Source of the DNA: an uncultured Mollicutes bacterium
GTDB taxonomy: Bacteria; Bacillota_I; Bacilli_A; ML615J-28; CAG-313
Length of the DNA stretch: 9,109 bases
Direction of reading: 5' to 3'
NCBI GenBank assembly: GCA_900548675.1
Contig: URLJ01000038.1
Location: 1 to 9,109 of the forward strand
This document shows positions 1-6,608 of the stretch, piece by piece (the first letter of the stretch is position 1; every line of letters begins with the position of its first letter). The notes below the pieces were generated by a model that ran no database searches, was not told where the DNA came from, and was given only the letters and a program-made list of their open reading frames with translations. The position numbers and the translations under genes were made by a program.

Positions 1-29
1 ACTTCAATAAAAGTATATCATAAAATAGT

Positions 30-70
30 TATAATTGAAATCAGATAGAAATCTCTGATTAAATTATATA
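30..70 (+). promoter_or_regulatory. Probable promoter region of the pheST T-box leader (exact boxes unclear)
   Basis: A promoter must lie upstream of the T-box. Two candidates are visible. One is a perfect TATAAT at 30-35 without a good -35 box. The other is TTGAAA at 35-40 followed at 18 bp by the weak -10 box TTAAAT (59-64). A short inverted repeat (ATCAGA at 40-45, TCTGAT at 54-59) lies within the second candidate. I cannot choose between them from sequence alone. The second would start the RNA closer to the T-box stem I. Confidence 0.3.
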
Positions 71-92
71 CGAATAAAATAAATAAAACGTT

Positions 93-308
93 GATAAAGA
101 AAGAGTAACTAAATAATCACTTTACAGGGAAAAGAATCAGCGACTGAGAGTTCTTTAAGAAGATATTTAGTGAAGTTCGTCTTTGGAGTGATGCTAATCC
201 CATCCGTATGTTCTGCGTTAAAGATGAGAAGTGTGTGAGAAAACTATTCTCACAAATTAAGGTGGTACCGCGGAAATTTCGTCCTTTACAAATGTAAGGG
301 ACTTTTTT
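93..308 (+). promoter_or_regulatory. T-box riboswitch (tRNA-Phe sensing) controlling pheST
   Basis: This leader RNA senses the charging state of tRNA-Phe and lets transcription continue into pheST when uncharged tRNA accumulates. Stem I is visible: AAAGA (96-100) pairs with TCTTT (180-184), and TCACT (117-121) pairs with AGTGA (169-173). A distal hairpin has AAAGAA/TTCTTT and TCAG/CTGA arms (131-156). The specifier bulge carries the conserved AGTA (104-107) opposite GAA (172-174), followed by TTC at 176-178. TTC is a Phe codon matching anticodon GAA. A perfect 8-bp stem lies at 234-254. The T-box consensus AAGGTGGTACCGCGG is at 259-273, with TGGT at 263-266 able to pair with the tRNA ACCA end. 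It ends in a terminator at 281-308. The specifier and the downstream genes agree, so the amino-acid assignment is firm. Confidence 0.96.
281..308 (+). terminator. Conditional intrinsic terminator of the pheST T-box
   Basis: GTCCTTTACA (281-290) pairs with TGTAAGGGAC (293-302) over ten base pairs including one G-U, with a two-base loop and six Ts directly after (303-308). The 5' arm of this hairpin includes the CCTT that would instead pair with AAGG at the start of the T-box sequence. This gives the mutually exclusive terminator and antiterminator expected of a T-box. Confidence 0.93.
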
Positions 309-338
309 AATTTTTAAATGAGAAAGAGAGAAAAAACG

Positions 339-1373
339 ATGATTGAAAAATTAAAAGCAATGCTTAATGACGCCTTAGAAAAAATTGGTAATGCGAAAGA
401 CCAATTAGAACTTGGTGAGTTGAAAGCAAATTATTTAGGAAAAAAGAGCCCTCTGAATGAAGCTATGAAACAAATGGGATCAATGGCTCCTGAGGAAAGA
501 AAAACTTTCGGAATGAAAGTGAATGAGCTAAAGAGTAAACTAGAAGCTAAAGTAAATGAAAGAAGAGATACTCTTCAAAGAGAAGCTATTGAGAAAAAAT
601 TACAAAGTGAACACATTGATGTTACACTTCCTGGTAGAGAAATTAATCAAGGATCAATGCATCCTTTAAATAAAACGATTGAAGAAGTAGAAGACATTTT
701 TATCGGTATGGGATACGAGATTGCCGAAGGACCTGAAGTAGAACTTGATTTATATAATTTTGAAATGTTAAATGTTCCAAAAGGTCATCCAGCACGTGAC
801 ATGCAAGATTCGTTTTATATTACCGATAATATTTTACTCCGCACTCAAACCTCGCCAGTCCAAGCAAGAACGTTACTTAAGGCTAAAGGGGCACCAATTA
901 AAATTCTATGTCCTGGAAAAGTATATCGTAGAGATGATGATGATGCTACACACTCTCATCAATTTATGCAATTTGAAGGGCTTGTAGTGGGTGAAGATAT
1001 TACAATGTCTGATTTAAAAGGAACATTGCTTCTTTTTATGAAAAAAATGTTTGGCGATGACAGAGAAATTAGATTCCGCCCTTCATATTTCCCTTTTACA
1101 GAACCAAGTGTAGAAGTTGATGTATCATGCTTCAAATGTGGTGGAAAAGGTTGTGCTTTATGTAAAGGAAATGGTTGGATAGAAGTATTGGGTGCAGGTA
1201 TGGTACACCCTAATGTATTGAAAGCAGCTGGTTACGATACAGAAAAAATGCGTGGATTTGCATTTGGTGCTGGTATTGAACGTATCGCGATGTTACGCTA
1301 TGGAATTGATGACATAAGACATCTTTATACTAATGATATCCGCTTCCTAAAAGAATTTGAAAGAGGTGAGTAA
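339..1373 (+). CDS. pheS: Phenylalanyl-tRNA synthetase alpha subunit
   Basis: This is the catalytic subunit of the cytoplasmic alpha2-beta2 enzyme that joins phenylalanine to tRNA-Phe using ATP. The product has 344 residues, the usual length for a Bacillota PheS. Residues 1-90 form the tRNA-binding coiled coil. Class II motif 1 lies around 105-135 (GSMHPL to GPEVE), LRTQTSP at 168-174, motif 2 around 193-214 (GKVYRRD through QFMQFEG), and motif 3 at 306-321 (GFAFGAGIERIAMLRY). Four cysteines (264, 267, 272, 275) form a zinc-ribbon-like insert. An in-frame ATG exists at 318, but the ATG at 339 is preferred: GAGAG at 326-330 sits eight bases before it, and the family length fits. The T-box leader lies directly upstream, and pheT starts one base after the stop. 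Confidence 0.98.
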   Translation: MIEKLKAMLNDALEKIGNAKDQLELGELKANYLGKKSPLNEAMKQMGSMAPEERKTFGMKVNELKSKLEAKVNERRDTLQREAIEKKLQSEHIDVTLPGREINQGSMHPLNKTIEEVEDIFIGMGYEIAEGPEVELDLYNFEMLNVPKGHPARDMQDSFYITDNILLRTQTSPVQARTLLKAKGAPIKILCPGKVYRRDDDDATHSHQFMQFEGLVVGEDITMSDLKGTLLLFMKKMFGDDREIRFRPSYFPFTEPSVEVDVSCFKCGGKGCALCKGNGWIEVLGAGMVHPNVLKAAGYDTEKMRGFAFGAGIERIAMLRYGIDDIRHLYTNDIRFLKEFERGE

Positions 1374-1374
1374 G

Positions 1375-3801
1375 ATGAAAGTATCTTATAAATGGTTAAA
1401 AGAAATGGTCGATTTAGAAGGTGTTAGTTTCGAACAGTTGGTAAATGATATATCATTTTACTCAATTGAAGTAGAAGGCACTGAAAATGTTACAAATGTT
1501 AAATCAATAGATGATGAACCTAAAATAATTGTAGGTTATGTAGAAACAAAAGAAAAACATCCTAATGCTGATAAATTATCTGTCTGCATGGTAAATACAG
1601 GAAAAGAAACACTTCAAATCGTATGTGGTGCTCCTAATGTAAAAGCGGGAATGAAAATAATGCTAGCTTTACCAGGTGCTGTATTACCTAATGGAACAAT
1701 TAAAACGAGTGAAATAAGAGGAATTAAATCTAATGGTATGATTTGTTCATTAGCTGAACTTGGTCTTGATTCAAAATATATACCAGAAGAATTTGCTCAT
1801 GGTATATATGTATTAGATGATGATGCTCCACTTGGAGTTGATGCAGTGGAATACTTAATGCTTGATGACAAATCAATCGAATTAGGTCTTACTCCAAATA
1901 GAATGGATTTATTATCAATGCGAGGTGTCGCTAATGACGTCGCCGCAATATATAGTAAAACAGTTACTAACGAGTGTGGTGATGTTGAAAGCAAGGCTCG
2001 TTGTAATGATGATGTAGAAAAATATTTAACAATTTCATCCACTACTGATAAATGTTTATCATACAATGCTAGAGTAGTAAGAAATGTCAAAATAGGTCCA
2101 TCACCTAAGTTTATTAAAAGTCGTTTAATCGCATCAGGTATAAGACCAATAAATAATGTTGTTGACATAACTAATTATATTTTAGTATTATTTGGACAAC
2201 CTCTCCATGCTTTTGATGAAGATGTTTTAGGTAATAAAATTGTAGTAAGAACAGCTTTAGAAAAAGAAGAAGTGGTAACACTTGATGGCCAAAAACGTCT
2301 ATTAAATGAAAACGACATCGTAATTACTGATGGTGAAAAAGTAACTTGCATAGCAGGCGTTATGGGATGCGAAAATACTGAGGTTACAGAAAACACTAAA
2401 AACGTTGTAATAGAAGCTGCAGTATTTGATAGTTTGTCTGTTCGCAAAACTTCTGCAAGACTTGGCTTGAGAAGTGAGTCGAGTACTAGATTTGAACGTG
2501 GTGTCGATTTAAATCAAACTAAAGAAGCTCTTGATTATGCTTGCTATCTTTTGAGTGAATACGCTGGTGGAGATGTTTTAAAAGGAACATTGTCACTAGG
2601 AATCGCTCAACTACCTTGTAAAGAAATTACAATTACTGAAGCAGACGTTAATAAATATTTAGGTATTAGTATTAGTACAGAAGAAATCAGTAATATTTTG
2701 GAACGCTTGCAGTTGCCAACGATTGAAGAAAACAATGTTCTCAAAGTATTTGTTCCAAACAGACGTATGGATATTTCTATTAAACCAGATTTAATTGAAG
2801 AAATTATTCGTATCTATGGATATAAGAATTTAAAAGAAACCATTCCCGCGTCTAATTCTTTAGGTAAACTTACAATACCTCAAAAACGCCGTCGCTTAAT
2901 CCGTAATGTCCTTGCATCTAAAGGCTTAAACGAAATCATGAGTTATACTTTAGTAAGTGAAGATGAAAGCAAGAAATTTGATGTTTTTGGTGATAGTGAA
3001 AATAGAAAAACAATTAAACTTCTTCATCCAATGAGTGAAGATCGCTCTACTGTAAGAATGAGTTTAATTCCTAGTATTCTTAATGTGGTTAAGTATAACA
3101 TTGCTCGTAAAAACACTAATTTAGCTTTCTTTGAATTAGGGAATAATCATTATTTAGAAGCTGAAGAAGTAAAATATGAAACAATGCTTTCTGGTTTTAT
3201 GTGCGGTGAATTTATCAATCAAAGTGGTTTATCTGCTAATACTACTGTGGATTTCTATTTAGTAAAAGGAATTCTTGAATCATTATTTAAAACTTTAGGC
3301 ATAAAATTAAAATATCAAAAACTAGAAAAGAAAGTTCCTGAACTTCATCCAGAACGTACTGCTAGTATATATTATGATGGTGAATTAATCGGTTATTTAG
3401 GTGCTCTTCATCCAGAGTATGTACATAGTAATGATTTGATAGATGGATATGTATTTGAAATAAAACTTGATAAAGTTCTTAATGCTAATTTACCGGTAAC
3501 TGTTTTTAAACCTATTTCCAAAACCCCTGCAGTATATCGTGACATTGCTTTAGTTATTCCTGATGATATGCAAGTAGGCGATATCATAGATGCAATATAT
3601 AAAGTAGACAAAGAGACAATTAAAAATGTTGAAGTGTTTGATATATATAAAGGTTTAACACTCGGTGCTAATGTAAGAAGTGTAGCATTTAGAATAACCC
3701 TTGAGGCTGATACAACCCTTACAGAAGATGTAATTTCTACCAAATTACAAAAAATTATTAAAATGGCAGAATATCGTTTTAATGTAAAATTGCGAGGATA
3801 A
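1375..3801 (+). CDS. pheT: Phenylalanyl-tRNA synthetase beta subunit
   Basis: This is the large subunit of PheRS, which holds the editing site, recognises tRNA-Phe and scaffolds the alpha subunit. The 808-residue product is of normal length. An EMAP-like tRNA-binding OB fold covers about 47-155 (HPNADKL at 62-68). The B3/B4 editing domain starts near 229 and includes GQPLHAFD. The B5 domain lies near 418-487, the catalytic-like core near 490-700, and the ferredoxin-fold anticodon-binding domain from about 712 to the end (KTPAVYRDIALVIPDD). The start is ATG 1375: GAGGTG at 1363-1368, inside the end of pheS, lies six bases upstream. A TTG in the same frame at 1357 overlaps pheS and is less likely. 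Only one base separates the two genes, so translation is probably coupled. Transcription is set by the upstream T-box. Confidence 0.98.
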   Translation: MKVSYKWLKEMVDLEGVSFEQLVNDISFYSIEVEGTENVTNVKSIDDEPKIIVGYVETKEKHPNADKLSVCMVNTGKETLQIVCGAPNVKAGMKIMLALPGAVLPNGTIKTSEIRGIKSNGMICSLAELGLDSKYIPEEFAHGIYVLDDDAPLGVDAVEYLMLDDKSIELGLTPNRMDLLSMRGVANDVAAIYSKTVTNECGDVESKARCNDDVEKYLTISSTTDKCLSYNARVVRNVKIGPSPKFIKSRLIASGIRPINNVVDITNYILVLFGQPLHAFDEDVLGNKIVVRTALEKEEVVTLDGQKRLLNENDIVITDGEKVTCIAGVMGCENTEVTENTKNVVIEAAVFDSLSVRKTSARLGLRSESSTRFERGVDLNQTKEALDYACYLLSEYAGGDVLKGTLSLGIAQLPCKEITITEADVNKYLGISISTEEISNILERLQLPTIEENNVLKVFVPNRRMDISIKPDLIEEIIRIYGYKNLKETIPASNSLGKLTIPQKRRRLIRNVLASKGLNEIMSYTLVSEDESKKFDVFGDSENRKTIKLLHPMSEDRSTVRMSLIPSILNVVKYNIARKNTNLAFFELGNNHYLEAEEVKYETMLSGFMCGEFINQSGLSANTTVDFYLVKGILESLFKTLGIKLKYQKLEKKVPELHPERTASIYYDGELIGYLGALHPEYVHSNDLIDGYVFEIKLDKVLNANLPVTVFKPISKTPAVYRDIALVIPDDMQVGDIIDAIYKVDKETIKNVEVFDIYKGLTLGANVRSVAFRITLEADTTLTEDVISTKLQKIIKMAEYRFNVKLRG

Positions 3802-3815
3802 ACAAATAAAAAATA

Positions 3816-3858
3816 ACCCCTAAGAACAGTCTATATGACAGACATTCTGGGGGTTTTT
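3816..3858. terminator. Terminator shared by pheT and the convergent HAD gene
   Basis: ACCCCT pairs with GGGGGT and AGAA with TTCT, with one bulged A. An inner GTCT/AGAC pair extends the hairpin towards the loop. Five Ts follow at 3854-3858 for plus-strand transcripts. On the other strand the hairpin is followed by a T-rich stretch (complement of 3800-3815), so it can also stop transcripts of the minus-strand gene ending at 3860. Confidence 0.9.
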
Positions 3859-3859
3859 A

Positions 3860-4555
3860 TTATAAAGTGATATTGACATTTGTTAGAAAATAGTGCTTTA
3901 AATCATCATATTTATTAAAGGTATAATAATTAACATTCTGTATAAAAACGTTGTCAGAGTTAAAAAAACAAGCCTTAAGTCCTACATTTAAAGCACCGAG
4001 GATGTCTTTATTATAATCATTACCGATCATATAAGTAGTGCTTATATCCAAATGATATTTGTTAATGAGATAATTAAAAAAATAAGGATGCGGTTTTCTA
4101 TATCCAACATCAGCGCTCGAGATGCATGCTTTAAAGTACTTCGATATACCAGCTTTTCTTAGTTGCATTTTTAGATATTCAGAAGAAAAAGTTGAATTAC
4201 TTAAAATATAACAGTTTATGGAGTGTTCGTTTAAAAATTTCAAAAAAGTTTCAACACCTTCAATTACCTTAATTTCTTCAAAATTATTTACAAAAATTTC
4301 TTCTTGTTTTTCAACGGAAATATTAAATAAAAAAGTATTATTAATAACTTCAAGAATATCTTTGAAAGATACTTCAAGCATACTATCTTCCCGATTTTTT
4401 AACATATTAAAGGTTATTTGTAAAGTGCTATCTATGAAATTGTTAAGTGAAAGATTAGCATTAATAGTGTAGGGATATATACTGGCAAAACCTCTTTCAA
4501 ATGATGCATTAATGTTTTCTACAATGGTTCCACCCATATCAAAAATTACGTTCAT
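3860..4555 (-). CDS. HAD-superfamily hydrolase (probable phosphatase)
   Basis: This is a soluble haloacid-dehalogenase-fold protein of 231 residues, most likely a small-molecule phosphatase; the substrate cannot be read from the sequence. Motif I is FDMGGT with the nucleophile Asp6. Motif II is Ser119 in ILSNST, motif III Lys154 in YRKPHP, and motif IV Asp180/Asp184 in IGNDYNKD. A helical cap lies between about 15 and 95, as in subfamily I enzymes. Gly replaces the usual second aspartate of motif I (DxDGT), a variant known in many HAD proteins, so phosphotransfer chemistry should be confirmed. The start at 4555 is chosen because GAGGT lies just upstream and the HAD fold begins at once. The frame stays open upstream to 4675, but that part would translate promoter DNA into an artificial hydrophobic stretch. 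The gene is convergent with pheT and divergent from the lipoprotein gene. Confidence 0.88.
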   Translation of the reverse strand: MNVIFDMGGTIVENINASFERGFASIYPYTINANLSLNNFIDSTLQITFNMLKNREDSMLEVSFKDILEVINNTFLFNISVEKQEEIFVNNFEEIKVIEGVETFLKFLNEHSINCYILSNSTFSSEYLKMQLRKAGISKYFKACISSADVGYRKPHPYFFNYLINKYHLDISTTYMIGNDYNKDILGALNVGLKACFFNSDNVFIQNVNYYTFNKYDDLKHYFLTNVNITL

Positions 4556-4622
4556 AATATACCTCAAATAGGAAAAAATCAAAAAGTAAAGTATATAAAT
4601 AATACTACTAAATTCGATATTT

Positions 4623-4649
4623 ATTATACCAACTAATGTTAAAAAGCAA
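4623..4649 (-). promoter_or_regulatory. Promoter of the HAD hydrolase gene (minus strand)
   Basis: On the minus strand an extended -10 box, TGGTATAAT, has its TATAAT at 4628-4623. A possible -35 box TTGCTT lies at 4649-4644 with a short 15-bp spacer, which the extended -10 could compensate. Transcription would begin near 4616, leaving about 60 bases of leader before the ATG at 4555. Confidence 0.5.
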
Positions 4650-4653
4650 AAGC

Positions 4654-4678
4654 TTATTGCATTCATTACTTGCAATAA
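4654..4678. repeat. Inverted repeat between divergent promoters, possible operator
   Basis: TTATTGCA (4654-4661) and TGCAATAA (4671-4678) form perfect 8-bp arms around a 9-base spacer. The right arm overlaps the -35 box of the plus-strand lipoprotein promoter. The left arm lies just upstream of the minus-strand -35 candidate. The position suits a repressor or activator site that could act on both genes. No regulator gene is visible in the window. Confidence 0.45.
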
Positions 4679-4698
4679 AATAATTTTTTTGGTATAAT
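4670..4698 (+). promoter_or_regulatory. Promoter of the lipoprotein amidase gene
   Basis: The -35 box TTGCAA (4670-4675), exactly 17 bp of spacer and a perfect TATAAT (4693-4698) preceded by TGG (an extended -10) make this the clearest promoter in the window. Transcription should begin near 4705, about 20 bases before the ATG. The ribosome site GAAGGAG lies at 4709-4715. Confidence 0.8.
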
Positions 4699-4725
4699 AT
4701 TGCTATATGAAGGAGCAAAATATAT

Positions 4726-5697
4726 ATGAAAAAATTTAAATTACTATTTATATTCATTTTTATTCTTTTCCTAGCAAGTTGTGAAACGGGATCTGGAAAT
4801 CACAATGAAAAGAAATTCAATGAAGAAGAATTTATTGATAGAATACTTTTAGATGCTGATTTAACCGAACTCAATGGTGGGGTTATTAGTGAAGGTATCG
4901 TATTACCAAAAGTAGATGAAGAAACAAATACTGAGTTAAATTGGATTAGTCATAATCCTGATGTAATGACAAATGAGGGTATATTATATGCTCAAGAAAA
5001 AGACATCGACATTTCCTTAAATCTTAGTTTTACATATGATGATAAAAAATATGAAAAGGATTTAACCTTTACTGTTTCATCTGATTCATCATCTCTTTTT
5101 TCAAGAGGTTATGACCTTTATGTAAAAGATATTCCTACTAAAACAACTAAAGATATCAATTTTTACACTAAAGAAGATTATTTAAAAGAATTTACTATAT
5201 CTATTGAAGCAGTAACTCCCCAAATTGCAACTTCTGATGGCAAAATATATCAATCATTAGAGGATCAAACTGCTGAATTTATTGTAACATTAGTAAGAGA
5301 AGGAAGAACAATAAAAGTGTATAAAAGAGAAATTACCATACTAAAATTCACTAATGTTCAACTTGCCGAAAAAATTGAAGAGTACGCAAAAGAACAAGCA
5401 CAACTATTAAAAGACGGTCTTGTTTATAATCTACCATCAACTCATCCTGAATTTGGTGGAACTATTACATGGAGTTCACTGGAATACGGTTTTGTTACAA
5501 CAAATGGTGAAATAAATCTACCTGTAGAGTATAAAGACGTTGTTTTAAATTATACTATAAGCGTAGGAACAGTGAACCGTATAAATAGCATTACTTTAAA
5601 AAATGTTGGTGGCAATACTGAAGAAGCGTTTTTAACTACATGGCTGGAACAGGCTCTTCCAAAAAAAACTTTTAGGTTCTACCAACCATTTAACTGA
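4726..5697 (+). CDS. Ig-like lipoprotein, N-terminal part of a frameshifted cell-wall amidase
   Basis: This is the 5' half of a reading frame that continues in another frame after 5668; as written it makes a 323-residue protein. Residues 1-19 are a lipoprotein signal peptide: Lys-rich start, hydrophobic core, lipobox LASC with Cys19. Mature protein would be lipid-anchored outside the membrane. Residues about 36-117 resemble the degenerate bacterial Ig-like domains of Bacillota surface proteins (LNWISHNPDVMTNEG around Trp72). Residues 130-207 look like another beta-rich module. Residues 210-293 repeat the Ig-like pattern (TITWSS around Trp249, then VTTNGEI). The last 9 residues, after Lys314, are frameshifted and unrelated to the domain before them. 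GAAGGAG ten bases upstream supports the ATG. If no frameshift correction occurs, the product is an anchored Ig-like protein with no enzyme domain. Confidence 0.85.
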   Translation: MKKFKLLFIFIFILFLASCETGSGNHNEKKFNEEEFIDRILLDADLTELNGGVISEGIVLPKVDEETNTELNWISHNPDVMTNEGILYAQEKDIDISLNLSFTYDDKKYEKDLTFTVSSDSSSLFSRGYDLYVKDIPTKTTKDINFYTKEDYLKEFTISIEAVTPQIATSDGKIYQSLEDQTAEFIVTLVREGRTIKVYKREITILKFTNVQLAEKIEEYAKEQAQLLKDGLVYNLPSTHPEFGGTITWSSLEYGFVTTNGEINLPVEYKDVVLNYTISVGTVNRINSITLKNVGGNTEEAFLTTWLEQALPKKTFRFYQPFN

Positions 5698-5779
5698 ACC
5701 TGATGAAAACAATGAAAGATATTTAGCATATCAAACAAGACAAAACTCTTATGGTGTACTAAATTGTATAACTGGTAAA

Positions 5780-6568
5780 ATGATTGATATCAATCGCTCT
5801 TTATTTATCGATCCAACTGACACTACAAAACCAATGGTTGCAAAATATTATTCTGGTTTAGCTCACAAAGTAGTTGGACAAGATGTCTTGAACAAAAAAT
5901 TCTATCATGGATATAAAATGCCAAATGAAGAAAACATACTTTGGATTGTTGTTCATGAAAGTGGTATGCCAACTGAAACTCAAAATGCAGAGTTTTTAGC
6001 TAAACTTCAATGGAATAATGCCTATGTTAAAGCAGGAAGAGAAGCATCTTGGAATTATCAAGTTGATGCCTATAACATCTATCAAAGTTTTGATGATAAA
6101 GTGATGTGTTGGCACGCAGGTGATGGAATGAGCCCTGGATCAGGTAATTCTAATGGTATTGGAATTGAAATGTGTATCAACCAAGATGGTAATTATGAAG
6201 GAGCAATGCACAATGATGCTAAATTGGTTGCTTATCTAATGAATAAATATAATCTTGGTATGGAAAATGTTAAACGTCACTTTGATTTTTCTGGAAAAGA
6301 ATGTCCAAGTTATATGATAAGAACAGGACGTTGGAATGAATTCTTAACCCTCGTAAATCGTGAATATATGGCAATAAAGCTACTAAGTGATGCAGATGTA
6401 AAATGGACAATTTCTGATGAATCATTATTTGAAAAAGGCGGTAATGGTCTTTATTATAACTTACCGGTAAAAGAAAACACAAATGTTGATGTTACGCTAG
6501 AAGTAACAAAGGGAAGTTTCCATTTCCAAAAGACTGTTACAATTACTTTAAAACCAGACAATAAATAA
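5780..6568 (+). CDS. N-acetylmuramoyl-L-alanine amidase domain, C-terminal part of the frameshifted gene
   Basis: This part encodes an Amidase_2 (T7-lysozyme-like) zinc domain that cuts the bond between N-acetylmuramic acid and L-Ala in peptidoglycan. Counting from Met at 5780, the zinc ligands are His59 (IVVHES), His167 and Cys175, in RHFDFSGKECP. The His-to-Cys spacing of eight and Lys173 six after the His match T7 lysozyme His122, Lys128 and Cys130. Tyr93 (WNYQVD) matches its Tyr46. The enzyme core is therefore intact. Residues 200-258 form a third Ig-like domain (VKWTISDESLF). No ribosome site precedes the ATG at 5780. The same frame is open further upstream, back through 5669, in clear continuation of the lipoprotein, so 5780 is only the first ATG and not a real start. 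Activity depends on how the frameshift is resolved. Confidence 0.8.
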   Translation: MIDINRSLFIDPTDTTKPMVAKYYSGLAHKVVGQDVLNKKFYHGYKMPNEENILWIVVHESGMPTETQNAEFLAKLQWNNAYVKAGREASWNYQVDAYNIYQSFDDKVMCWHAGDGMSPGSGNSNGIGIEMCINQDGNYEGAMHNDAKLVAYLMNKYNLGMENVKRHFDFSGKECPSYMIRTGRWNEFLTLVNREYMAIKLLSDADVKWTISDESLFEKGGNGLYYNLPVKENTNVDVTLEVTKGSFHFQKTVTITLKPDNK

Positions 6569-6608
6569 AAAAATTAATTAAATCTCAATTAAAAGAAAGA
6601 GGTACATT

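Larger units (their letters stand above)
4726..6568 (+). pseudogene. Whole lipoprotein amidase gene, interrupted by a +1 frameshift at an A8 tract
   Basis: The two halves make one 613-residue protein if one A is removed from the run of eight at 5661-5668. CCA-AAA-AAA-CTT would then read on in the second frame with no stop between 5669 and 6566. In joined numbering the order is: signal peptide 1-19, Ig-like 36-117, beta module 130-207, Ig-like 210-293, linker, amidase about 400-545 (zinc ligands His410, His518, Cys526), Ig-like 551-609. Both halves lack other stops, and every catalytic residue is kept, so decay is either very recent or not real. Possible explanations are a sequencing error in the homopolymer, a phase-variable tract, or RNA polymerase slippage on A8 giving a mixture of products. 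I label it pseudogene only because the written sequence is broken. Confidence 0.75.

Noticed and set aside
1..48. Short plus-strand open stretch at the left edge ending in TAG, as the tail of an upstream gene
   Set aside because: Sixteen codons in A+T-rich DNA is not significant, and no terminator follows before the T-box leader.
318..338. Upstream in-frame ATG that would add seven residues to PheS
   Set aside because: It overlaps the ribosome site of the ATG at 339 and has only the T-rich terminator tail before it; the 344-residue form matches the family length.
1357..1374. TTG start that would extend PheT by six residues into pheS
   Set aside because: The ATG at 1375 has a GAGGTG site at ideal spacing, and PheT proteins typically begin with a sequence like MKVSYKWLK.
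1797..2447. Long antisense open frames inside pheT, and similar ones at 3408-3743, 4218-4472, 6270-6482, 7205-7387 and 7692-7914
   Set aside because: Each lies opposite a well-supported gene, has low-complexity Ser/Thr/Leu-rich translation and no recognisable domain.
4556..4675. Forty-residue hydrophobic N-terminal extension of the HAD protein, resembling a membrane anchor
   Set aside because: It would translate the promoter region; GAGGT sits right before the ATG at 4555, and the HAD fold begins there.
5669..5720. TGA read as Trp (Mycoplasma code) to rescue the broken lipoprotein frame
   Set aside because: The first frame meets several TGA codons in quick succession after 5695 and gives no domain sequence, whereas the other frame gives the amidase.
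5780..5782. Independent start of the amidase at ATG 5780
   Set aside because: There is no ribosome site, and the same frame continues upstream through 5669 with sensible protein sequence that joins the lipoprotein.
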